Shown in pieces: positions 35,606-45,249 of a stretch of 64,000 nt of DNA. A program made the position numbers and the translations under genes. Numbering within the stretch: position 1 is the first letter of the stretch; the number at the start of each line of letters is the position of its first letter. Under the pieces are notes generated by a model. That model saw nothing but the letters and a program-made list of their open reading frames with translations. It was not told the origin of the DNA and searched no databases. This DNA is from Adiantum capillus-veneris (taxonomy: Eukaryota; Streptophyta; Polypodiopsida; Polypodiales; Pteridaceae): NCBI GenBank assembly GCA_014529385.2, contig CM043959.1, positions 56,898,753 to 56,962,752 on the forward strand. The letters are read 5' to 3'.

Positions 35606-37905
35606 TCAAACTTCTTCTTGAGTCTGATTGTGGCGTTGCGTCATTTCGTTAATGCGAGCCTCTTCAAACTCGTCAGCTCTCGCCGCTTCCTCTCTTGTGC
35701 GTCTGTTTACCGAGATTATAATATGCTGGATGGCCATTACAGAAAACTGTCGCACATCGTTGTTGGTGTAGTTATGTAATCGAAGTTCCTATAGAAGCGT
35801 GATACAGACATCTGTTGCTTCATACATACGTTGCAGCAAACAATAAAACAGCAGATTACTTACGTTCGGTATATCCATAATTTGACTGATGAGCAACACG
35901 GCATTCAAATAGGTTCGCCAGCCACAGCTATAGTCATCAGTCTGCGTGGGCACGGTTACCCGTTCATGTCGGACTACATTTCCTAGATCATGTTCCAACA
36001 AAAGATGCTCTACACAGCATACAAGTTTTCTCGCGGCACTACATACATAACCACTTGAGTCAGCAACACATTACAAAGACACTGCTTTCCAAATGTACCC
36101 AAATGGACCTTACGTTTTTACACGACCGTGAAATGCCCTGCTTTGCCCGGAGTTTGCGTAGTAAACAATCTTAGCTTCCATGTCAAATAACATTAGACTC
36201 CAATGAACACTACAAAGACACCATCAAAGATGAGGAGAGATTCTCAATGCAAGATGTTTTTTACAAGGCAAGAAAATACTCACGATTGATTGTATGCAGT
36301 GACCAAAAAGCGCGCTAGATCAAAGTTGATTCTGATAAACCAGTTCATCAGACTCAAAAAGGAAACTGAGTTGTTCTGCAGATAAGGCGATATCAGCGGA
36401 TCTATTACGCATACTTTCTCTTGAACCTCAGGGGGCAGAAGCGAGACAACGTGGCTAACATGAACAAATGGCAGAGATTAGACTTGAACACCAAGTGAGT
36501 CAATACCGAGCGAGTGGGGTAGCTATCGAATTCCATCCGCCACTGACTCGCTTGGTATTGACCCATGTCTTAGCGGAAATGAGCCATCATAAAGAAGAAC
36601 TTGACGACTGCCGCAAAGACATGGGTCAATACCGAGCGAGTCAGTGGGCGGATTCCAATTCCATAAGCCACTGACTCGCTTGGTATTGACCCATGTCTTT
36701 AAGGTAGTGAACCATTATAAAGAAAAACTTGGCAACTGCCGCAAAGACATGGGTCAATACCGAGCGAGTAGTACCAATATCCAATTTCATTAACCACTGT
36801 CTCGCTTGGTATTGACCCATGTCTCGGTAGAGACCCATTTAATGAGCATGAGAATTACCACAAAACAACATTGACGACCTCATTCATTGCGAGCGAGTCG
36901 GTGAACTTGCGCATGCACATGAAGTCTACATTATCGAGGTTGGTAATGCAGGCCTCCTCTGACCTTGAAGGCAGCTGTATGTGCGTATGCAGAGGCACTG
37001 AGCTCAACAAAATTCTCAACTCCTCTTCATTCTCTTCGTTGATTTGCTCTAAAATAATTGACTCATCCGATACGTTAGATGGCCCTTGTGATGCAGAGCC
37101 TTGCCCTTGCCTTTCTTGAGCTGGCTCCCTGGCTGCCTCAGGCTCCTCCCTAACAGCCTCAAGCTCCTCAGGCTCCGGATCATTTTCCTTCAATATTGGC
37201 TGCTCCATAGATGCCTCAGGCTCCACCCTTAAGGCTGCTCTTGTCCCTCATCATCCACGATGGGTTGCGGATCCTCCATGACTTGCTCATTTTGGTGTCT
37301 AGCTGGCACCTCGATAACTGTCTCTGTTTCTTCCATGACTGCCTCAGGGTCCACTTTGGCTTGCGCTTGGCCCTCTGCAGCTATCTCAGCCTGCCCATCT
37401 GTGTCGTTTCTCTCGACCTGTGATCGGGTCTTTCTGCTGTTTGTTTCAGCCCAGATGGCTCTGTCTGTCGTGCACGAGGATGGGGAGGGGGGATGTTGAG
37501 AATATCCACGGTTCTACTATCGCGGATAGGCACTCACTCAAGGAGCCCATCATAGCGGAAACGAAGCCTACGAAGAGTATCAAAATCCCGCGGCATGATA
37601 GTGACGCGGTGTGCATGGTCAGCCAAGATATATCCATTGCTGATGAATTCCACGGGGTAGTATTCAGAAATTTCTTGAAGACAGAGGAGTGCACTGCTGG
37701 CCCATCGCATGCCGACTCTCCACAGCTCGCAAATCTCCCGCACTACTCGCTGGAAAGGGAGATGTGGAATAGTAGGTTGAACGTGTCGTTCTATCCTGTG
37801 CAGCTGTTGCAGTACACCTCTGTGCGCCTCATATCGGCGTCTTCTTGCTTGAGCATTCAAAGATTCACCTGTTGCCCTCCTAGCATAGGTCTTTACACGA
37901 GGCAT
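35606..37905 (-). CDS. Histone H3-like / Ulp1-like cysteine protease fusion, 6 exons
   Basis: Minus strand, ATG at 37905. Exon 1 (37905-37538) encodes an H3-like protein. Its tail MPRVKTYARRATG keeps R2, K4, A7, R8, T11 and G12, and the fold shows LPFQRVVREI, SSALLCLQEI and HAHRVTIMPRD. A GTGAGT/CAG intron (37537-37461) leads in phase into an acidic, repetitive linker (37460-36859; KVDPEAVMEE and VEPEASMEQP). This is broken by one frameshift near 37230. After an intron of 404 bases that holds a hairpin array come exons 36454-36284, 36209-36114, 36038-35864 and 35788-35606 (stop). All junctions keep phase. They encode a Ulp1-type protease with VHWSL (His), YYANSG (Asn where Asp is usual), PTQTDD (oxyanion Gln) and YSCGW (Cys, six residues after that Gln). 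Such proteases cut SUMO or related proteins. The role of the fusion is unknown. A separate H3-like gene next to a protease gene is the alternative, since TGA follows the donor in exon 1. Confidence 0.78.
36490..36825. repeat. Hairpin array B, inside an intron of the H3/Ulp1 gene
   Basis: Three hairpins have arms AAGACATGGGTCAATACCGA... and ...TTGGTATTGACCCATGTCTT, about 36490-36572, 36618-36700 and 36747-36824. Period is about 128 bases and arms are about 32 bases. Inner parts of the loops differ. The core ACCGAGCGAGT is a variant of ACCAAGCGAAT. Confidence 0.92.
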
Positions 37906-37984
37906 CTCTACAAATGCAATAACACCAAAAGACAATTCATTTGTCAGCACAAGGGACTTCAGATTTCGCGAATCGATGCATAGG

Positions 37985-38360
37985 AAAGAGTTGCCTTGCC
38001 TTATTCGCTCGGTAATGACCTCATAAAATAGTAATAGGCAGGCATGACTTTTATTTTCAGAGGCCACTACTGAGCGAATAGGTGCATAGGAAAGAGTTGC
38101 CTTGCCTTATTCGCTCGGTAGTGACCTCAAAAAATAGTAATGGCAGACATGACTTTTATTTTCTGAGGTCAGTACCGAGGGAATAGGTGCATAGGAAAGA
38201 GTTTGCCTTGCCTTATTCGCTCGGTAGTGACTTCAAAAAATAGTAATAGAAGACATCACTTACATGTTCTGAGGTCACTACCAAGCGAATAGGTTTGCAT
38301 CCCCTGCAACAAAATACTTTATTTGATGGGTAGTGACCTCAGGAAAGTGTACAAGCAAGC
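37985..38360. repeat. Hairpin array C, upstream of the H3/Ulp1 gene
   Basis: Three to four units of CCTTATTCGCTCGGTA(A/G)TGAC...GTCACTAC(C/T)(A/G)AGCGAATAGG, with GCATAGGAAAGAGTTGCC between them, repeat about every 105 bases. They begin 80 bases upstream of the H3-like ATG, so they occupy its promoter or 5' leader. Confidence 0.92.
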
Positions 38361-38749
38361 GAACAGGTTTGCATCCACTGCAACAAAATACCAATGGAGA
38401 TGTTAAATCGATGTGATCCTGACTATCATGTCGTTCCCTCCCATCACCTCCCTTAATATCGGGGGGATGGTACCATTGATTCTCTCTCCCATGTCCACCT
38501 CTCACGAAACCGTTTGGCGGTACCACCCCTCACAGACCACTCACTCATAGCCAAAGCCCAGGCTCTGCTTTTTAGGCATGTCTGAAAGTCTATTTAAGAA
38601 GCAATTGTTTTAGAACCTCCCCCAGGGTTTCGCAGAACAAGTAAAAGAAACTTAGGATAGTGGTGATGCCTTTTCAAGGTATACTCCCATAGCGCTAGCA
38701 ACACCGCATCCGGGCCCTCCTCATGAGGTCCCCCCTTGGCCCCCCCCCG

Positions 38750-39146
38750 ATGTTACCTTTAATGTTCTCGACCGACACAGCTCGGGAGTGGCTGCTATCA
38801 ACACGGGAGTCAATTCTTGAGGTAAGCCGCTGGTAATTCTTTGCTTTTTGCTCCCAATTTCCAAGCTCCTAGTTTGAAGAGCTTACTTGCTAAATGCTCT
38901 ATGCAGGATGCTAGCCTGAAGCTGTAGCAAATGCTGATCGTCAGGCAGAGGGTCTCAATCCTTAAAGACTCTCTGGAAGCAAGAAGGCCTGAAGACATGC
39001 AGCGATTGCTTGCCGAGAATGGCTCTATGGAGGCTATCATTAATTGGATTCAGAAAATGAAGGATGAAGTGCTTGAGCTAGCCAGTAAATATGAGGAAGC
39101 CATTAACTTTGCCAACAAGCTTTGCGAAGAGATAGCCTGGCTGTGA
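38750..39146 (+). pseudogene. Small coiled-coil protein gene, two exons, one premature stop
   Basis: Exon 1 (38750-38821, MLPLMFSTDTAREWLL...) ends at GTAAGC. The 85-base intron ends with CTCTATGCAG at 38906, and exon 2 runs 38907-39146, in phase 0. The product would be about 103 residues and mostly helical, rich in L, E and K, with EARRPEDMQRLLAENG and EVLELASKYEEAINFAN suggesting a coiled coil. A TAG at 38925-38927 breaks it. A CAG-to-TAG change would explain that. Function unknown. It lies in the outer element, divergent from the H3/Ulp1 gene, with arrays C and D on its two sides. Confidence 0.55.
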
Positions 39147-39329
39147 AGGAAAAGGACTACATGGTTATTGCAAACCCTAAACCCCCGGAAATTAATAGGC
39201 CACTCTTTGTAAAGTCTGAAGTGTTTTCTAACTCAAAACCCGGTGTTCAGTTGTAATTTTGTTTCTTTCTTATAAAATCAAAATGCGTATGTGGCAAAAG
39301 AAAACCCTAAATCCGCAACAAGCAAGGGT

Positions 39330-39550
39330 TACCTTCCCCTTATTTGCTTATTATTGACCTCTGTACTAGCAGACATCACTTAACTTTTCTTTTGGTCAAT
39401 ACCAAGCGAATAAGGCCCTTCGGACTAAGTGACCTTACCTTATTCGCTTGGTACTGACCAAGGACGATGACCTGTACCAAGCGAACAGGTGCAGCAAACA
39501 GGGTTTACCTTCCCTTATTCGCCTGGTACTGACTACACAAAATACAAGTG
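39330..39550. repeat. Hairpin array D
   Basis: The clearest hairpin has arms GGTCAATACCAAGCGAATAA (39394) and TTATTCGCTTGGTACTGACC (39440). Partial units CTTATTTGCTTATTATTGACC and CTTATTCGCCTGGTACTGAC flank it. The array ends about 100 bases before the nested element. Confidence 0.88.
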
Positions 39551-39640
39551 CACAGAAGGGTAGTAAATAGCATACCTCTTCACTGTGTGTAGAGTTCCAC
39601 ATCACTGAAGCACTGCAGAACAAGAGTAAGAGAAGGAGCA

Positions 39641-39706
39641 TTAGGAGAAATATGAACCTTGCATGGGCCTTGTAAGGAATCCTAATTTTTAGGGATTAAG
39701 GCTAAT
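39641..39706 (+). repeat. Left terminal inverted repeat, inner element
   Basis: TTAGGAGAAATATGAACC, then GGGCC and GGGATTAAGGCTAAT, is mirrored at the right end with a gap of about 13 bases. Confidence 0.75.
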
Positions 39707-40059
39707 GTTATGTGGGGTTTAGGGGGCAAGGGCATTGAAGAAGGTAGTTTTGAGTAGGCTTTTCTAGCCTTTTTTTCAGACAAATGTAGGATGTGGACCT
39801 AAAGGGTTACTTTCTCTCTCTAGCTTTTTTTAAAGTGAAGGAAGCATAGGGGTGTGTCCACATCAGCAAAAACGTGGGTCACAAAGAGACAAAATTTGAC
39901 TTTTTTTAAAAAAATTCATTTTTACTTGTTTCTAACTTAAAACTCCCTCCCAACATATATACATATCCATAAATCATTTTTTTGACCCATTTTTTAACCC
40001 ACAAGCTTAGAAAGTCCATTTTTTCAAAACTCTTTTCCCCCAAAAAGTAATAAACATTT

Positions 40060-40215
40060 TGTTCTCTCCTCCTCCTCCCTCCTCCCTCCTCCCTCCTCTC
40101 TCTCTCCCCCTCTCCTCTCCCTCCTTGCCCCTACCTTCCTCCTCCTCCCCCACCTCCCTCCTTCTCTCCTCCCATCTTCCTCAACCACTCTATCCTTCCC
40201 CCTCTATCTTTTCAT
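40060..40215 (+). other. Pyrimidine-rich tract upstream of transposase 1
   Basis: An almost pure C/T stretch (CTCCTCCTCCCTCC repeats) ends about 30 bases before the first likely start codon. It may be part of the promoter or 5' leader. It has no coding signal. Confidence 0.5.
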
Positions 40216-40242
40216 CATTTGCTTCCTCACGCAACAGTTTCC

Positions 40243-43195
40243 ATGGTGCTCATGGACATCACAAATGGTTTGCTTCCACCACCACATACTCCGCACACCA
40301 AAAGCATACATATTCGCTTACCCATGGCATTTGCACCGAAGACCACTAGTGAAGGTGATCAAAGGTCATCACAGGAACGTCGCACCGCTTGTGAGACCAA
40401 TGTTGACATTTGGGTGGATGGCCATTTGTATCCTTACGATCCTATAAGCCACTTCCATCCACCGTTTAATAGCCTTTCCACATTTCTTCAATTTCTTGGG
40501 AGGGGAGAAGCAGGTTTGTTAGGCTATTGCAAGCGGTTGTGTATGGGTGCAGGTGCTTCTTTGCATATGTGGATGCACGAATGTCAAGATCTTCACCTCA
40601 AGACGACGGCATTACAAGAGAGTGTTGCCTCTTCGGAGAGGGTAGCTAAAACTCTTGAACAACAAATGCAAGAAAAGGAGTCCCACATCCAGAAGCTTAC
40701 CAACACCATCACATACTTGAAAGAAACACCCCTTGGTGCAAGGGAACGCAAACGCACGTATTCATCCATTGAAACTCTTGCACATTAGGGAGGAGCACGC
40801 AAACGACGAGTTACAGCCACAAGGTGATTTGGTCTTTACTTGCATGATGCATTCTTACTTCACACTATTTTCTAACATTTATGTTTATTTGTTGCTAGAA
40901 ACTTCATCCAGGAGGCATGCGGTGGAACAAGCCAAGATGATCGAGTCAACCTTCTCACTAGTTGTCTCAATACCCAGGACGTGATTTCTATCTTACAATC
41001 ACCTGGAGGTAAGCACATTAAGGATGCAGTCACCAAGGACCTTATGCGTAAATTAAGAAATGTGGTTAGTGATGATGACGTTCAACAAGCTTGTGATGAG
41101 GCTGGAATCAGCACCAAAGCATATCAGACTATTTTTCAACTCCTAAAGGATGCCCTCAAAGAACATGGCATTGTGGAAAACCTATTTCTCGTTCCTCACA
41201 AGGTCAAGCTCGCAAAGAAGGACACAAACGAAGATGTGTTCTCCCGCATTGGGACATACCTACACATTGAAGACACAATGCCAAATTCCCTTTATGCTTC
41301 GTGCGCAACAAAGACAAGGGGAAAAGGTAAGAAACAATCCATAAGACCTTCGGAGAAGGGCTTTCCTTACACAATGTGGAACAATATTTTCGTGGATCTT
41401 AGAAGGCTTCAAGAAGCCATGCTTAGATTTTACGAGTTACTTGAAGAAGGTGACACACTTTACTTTTTTCTTTGGTATTATTCTTATCATAGACTCTGAA
41501 GTTTAAGGTCTTAGCACTATTTATTTTGTAGTGCTTGGCACAAAAGTCGCTTTTGTGCTGAAACTCGATGAGTGTCAAATAGTGAAAGGCCGAAGGTTAG
41601 AGAGGCTAAGTGTCACTCTAATGAACGAGGCCCTTCTGCAAACCAAGCGAAGGGATTCAGTTGAGCCATCTCCCACCCCATCTTTTAGCGTGCAATTAGA
41701 GAAAGACATTTGGTGGTTGGGTGCTATTGAGGTGCCCAAGGAGACCAATGGAGTACTTTCATGGATTTTTGAGAGAACTCCATGGATCACAGAAGTAATA
41801 CACTCCCAAATTGCAGGTCAAAAGTTGGAGATTGAGGGTTTTGGTAGTTATGATGTGGAGTGGCACTTAGGTGGGGATTTGAAGACCATAAAGTGTTTGC
41901 TTGGTTGTAAACAAGGGGCTTCTTCTCTCATGCCTTGTCCATTTTGCACTCGAGGGTACAAACCTAATGGAAAAAAATCACATAAGAGCACTGCAAAGGC
42001 CGGATCCATGCTTCCATGACAAGGGCATGGAGAACAAGGGTTAGATTATCGTGATGTCGGAGATGAAGGTAGAGAATGGGAAGCGTCTATTCTGAGATGT
42101 CCCATGCTCAATGCCCCAGACCGTGATCAAAAGGACCATGCTTGGAATCCAATCTTTTGATTTTCTCTATCAAATGTACATTTTTGTACATTACACGCAT
42201 TCATGCGCATTTTTGATAGGCTATTGAAGCTCCACATTGACTATGCTTTCACGATGAAACCGTTGGAAAAGTCCCAGGAAGCGATAGAAAGAGTGGAGGT
42301 ACTCTTGAATTCCATTGGCTGTCATGGTGGAAATGTGTCTATCATTGCTGCAAAGAACACAGGGGAGGCCCATGAAATTGCTCAACAAGTGTCAATGAGT
42401 GGACAAAAAGCTAGACACTTTTTGAAGAAAGTTTCCCAAGGAAAGCCAAGTAGATATGATGCTCAAAACAGCTCCAACGAGCAGGCAGGTAACCTTTGGG
42501 AGCTTTGGAAGGAGTTATGCAAAGCTACTACCGACAATGATTCAAATGGAGAGCTTGCAAACAAGCGCAAGCAAGTTTGGGCACATTTTGATAAAATGGT
42601 TAAGCTTATGGGCCTTAACAGCACAACAGAAGAACAACGCCAATCATTTCAAGAAGCCTTGGCGGATTTTACCAAGGTCTTCACCCTTTCTTGGGGTGAA
42701 AATAACATCACACATTACATGGTAAGTCATTTTACATGGTGTATTCATTACAAGGCATTGTTTTTATTTAATAATGTGGATCGTTTACTCATGTGAACAA
42801 CATATATGTTTGCGCATGCTGCATTTTTTATGCACACGTATGGATCACTTGAAATTTTTAGCACTCAAGGCATGGAGAAGTCCCATTATCGAGCAAGGGG
42901 AGTGTACTTCAAAAATACTCGACATGGTGGTGGAATGGTGCAATCCAATTATTTGGAGGAGATGTTCAATTGGTTTTTTCGCACAACATTTGCTCGTAAG
43001 CTCACAATGGAGCGTGCGTGACAATCCAAGATTGCTATTGAAGTGCGGAAATGGAGTCGCCAAGAGTATAGCAACAAGTGGCAAATGTCGCAAGGTCCCA
43101 CCAAGCATGCTACATGGCGGCGATGCAAAGTGCGACAAAGATCAAACTGGATACTGTGCGAGTCACTAAACGTGAATGCAGGGTCCAACTCTTAG
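40243..43195 (+). pseudogene. DDE-type transposase 1 (inner element), broken
   Basis: The start is CCATGG at 40243. The N-terminal region has NVDIWVDGHLYPYDP, LQFLGRGEAGLLGY and a coiled coil (about 40600-40720). After a frameshift near 40740 and an intron (about 40832-40898), a second exon runs to 41456 (QACDEAGISTKAYQ). A third starts after an acceptor at 41530. The core has FVLKLDECQ (first Asp), GFGSYDVEWHLGGDLKT (second Asp), MPCPFC, a helical part ending NNITHYM, and YGSLEIFSTQGMEKSHYRAR (Glu). This order resembles a group of uncharacterised animal transposases ending in FSQQGLEK-like motifs. I do not have a superfamily name. In-frame TGA codons at 42017, 42158, 42794 and 43019 and a poor last intron acceptor show decay. 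TAG at 43193-43195 ends it. Confidence 0.75.
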
Positions 43196-43335
43196 CGACA
43201 TGTTTATTTAAAAAATAATACTTTTTTTTAAAAAAATTAGTGTGAACAGGGCCCTTTTTAAATGGGCCCTTTTAAATATTGCATGCTCTCATAAACCACT
43301 CATTTCTTAAGAACAGGTGAGCTCTTACCAACGAA

Positions 43336-44123
43336 ATGGCGCGCACCAAAAAAACCGCGAAAGAGCATCCACCTGCCAACAAAAACACCCTCCAAGGATG
43401 TGAGAAGCCGTCATGGCTTAAAGGCACAAGAAAATGGCCACGAACGCGTGGCCGTTCCAGGAACTCATCTGTTGAATCTCCACCTCCTCAAGATATAACA
43501 CCTAGAAGGAGAATGAAGCAACGTGCCCAGCGTTGGAGAGAGGAAGAGGGCCAGCAAACAACAGAGTCCGATAGGGAGCAGCCGTCGCGCCACCAATCAC
43601 AAGCAGGACCATCCAGGACTCGGGTGGTCCATACAGACACTAAATCAGAGAGTGAGCCACCATGGCTGCGAGAAAAAATACTGCGCACACACCGGGTGGC
43701 CGTTGGGGGGAAGACATTGCCTGGAGGCCAGAGCTCTCCACACAACAAGATCGGCAGCCAAGGGAAGAGGAAGAATCAGAAGAGGCTGCAGAACCAGCCC
43801 CTAAGCATGTAAACAGGCGCAAGTCTAAGTTTTTCAAGAAGCCTAAACGCCGCCCGCCAGGAAATGTGCAAGTGCCCCCAAGACAACCGCAGCGGCGCCG
43901 AAAAATAGCAAGGGCATTTGCAAAAATCCGCCACTACCAAAAGACGACGGAGCTTTTGATTCGACGCGCCCCCTTTGCTCACACTGTGAAGGAGGTGCTT
44001 CAAAGCTATGGAAATCAATATAGAATGCAAGCAATAGCGCTAGAGGCTATTCAAGAAGTTGCAGAGGCCCACATCATTTCGGTGTTGGAAGATACCAACC
44101 TATGTGCCATACATGCAAAGTGA
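43336..44123 (+). CDS. Histone H3-like protein with a long N-terminal tail, 2 exons
   Basis: ATG at 43336 gives MARTKKTAKEHPP, matching the canonical H3 start ARTKQTA. An 80-base intron (GT at 43652, CAG ending 43731) joins the frames in phase. The 235-residue product has a basic, acidic-patched tail of about 160 residues (REEEESEEAAEPAPK, FFKKPKRRPP) before the fold. The fold reads RHYQKTTELLIRRAPFAH, then EAIQEVAEAH and LEDTNLCAIHAK. It stops there, missing the final RVTIMPKD...RRI part of H3. The last codon overlaps a good donor (AA|GTGAGT), so a lost or unseen downstream exon is possible. Without it the fold is incomplete. No in-frame stop is present in the two exons. It lies 140 bases after transposase 1, same strand. 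Centromeric H3 is the obvious alternative by its long tail, but the transposon context argues against a resident gene. Confidence 0.75.
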
Positions 44124-44344
44124 GTGACAATACAGCCAAAAGTTATGTAGCTTGCACGTCGATTGCGATGAGACTTCGAGCATTAGCCGAAGTTACCCCT
44201 CTTTTTGTATTGCACACCCTTATCTTTGTAATGATTGAACTTTCCAATGACAATATGATCAACAGTTGTGTCTACTGTGTCTACTATCTTTGTAATGAAA
44301 TGACTTTGTAATTTCAAGTTTTGTATGTAGTTTCAGTCAATTTC

Positions 44345-44545
44345 AGTAAATTTGTGCTTTTTAAGCACCCTTGGGGGTAGATAAGCCTATAAGGGGCAAT
44401 AAAAAGCCTGGCCACAAGGGCGCGCAAATGGCCCATCCATCAGTTTTGGATGGTCCATTTGCGCGTTCTTGTGGCCAGGCTTTTTTTTGCCCCTTGTAGG
44501 CTTATCTATCCCCAAGGGTACTTAAAAAGCACAACTTTACTAAAA
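44345..44545. repeat. ~200-bp palindrome P1 of the inner element
   Basis: The arms run from TTTGTGCTTTTTAAGCACCC and GGTAGATAAGCCTATAAGG through CCTGGCCACAAGGGCGCGC to a centre near CATCAGTTTTGG, and back. It sits between convergent genes (H3-like ending 44123 and gene X ending 45250). Confidence 0.92.
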
Positions 44546-44874
44546 CCTATTGGTTTTGCAACATTATTTTACATGGATACTTGTGGACACCTTTTTTTGG
44601 CCATTTCAAGCTTTGAATTCCCTATAGGATATAAAAAAAAATAACATATTGTGAAACCAAGTGTCTATGCAACGTTAATTTGGATTTTTCAAATGTCCAA
44701 TGTAATTGGACTTTTTGGTGCAGGGGTGTACTAGGTAGAGCTAAAGCAGGTGATAGTGTGCTAGAAACTTCATTTCATAATTGATTTCACCTTTTCTAGT
44801 GTCCTTGAGTGTGAATATATGCTGGAATTGCCATAGAAAGGGTGCATCTAAATTAATGATGCAAAACCAATTCA

Positions 44875-45085
44875 TTTCAATAAATTTGTGCTTTGTAAGT
44901 ATCCTAGGGGGTAGATAAGCCTAAAAGGGGCAAAATAAAGCCTGTCCACAAGGGCGCGCAAATGGCCCATCTAAAACTGATGGATGGGCCATTTGCGCGC
45001 CCTTGTGGCCAGGATTTTTTTGGCCCGTGGTAGGCTTATCTACCCCCTAGGGAACATAAAATACCTAAATTTACTGAAATTGGCT
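44875..45085. repeat. ~200-bp palindrome P2 of the inner element
   Basis: A second copy of P1 with the same arms (GTAGATAAGCCTAAAAGGGG, GGGCGCGCAAATGGCCCAT) and a different loop. P1 and P2 are themselves about 530 bases apart in direct orientation. Confidence 0.92.
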
Positions 45086-45249
45086 AAAACTACATACAGA
45101 ACTTGAAATTACAAAGTCACTTATCAAAAAAATTTTCATATCACCAATTGAAACAATTTTCAAGATTGACAAATCACATTCAAAAGAATTTGCAAGATAG
45201 AGAGACAATTTCAAATATTTTTTATTACTTCCAAAACGGTGATTTTACA

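Noticed and set aside
37446-37983. Plus-strand open frames opposite the H3-like exon
   Set aside because: They are shadows of the H3-like and linker exons on the minus strand.
40059-40349. Ser/Pro-rich protein at 40059
   Set aside because: It is the translation of a C/T-rich tract. The transposase frame starts at 40243 and fits the homologous copy.
43662-44123. Separate H3-like gene starting at 43662 (MAARKNTAHTPGG)
   Set aside because: The start also looks H3-tail-like, but it lies inside the 43652-43731 intron that joins the MARTKKTA frame in phase with the fold. The likeness is probably chance.
44121-44170. Short intron after CAIHAK leading to a last H3 helix (TSIAMRLRALAEV)
   Set aside because: The intron would be only about 24-31 bases, too short for a plant intron, and the match to RVTIMPKD is poor.
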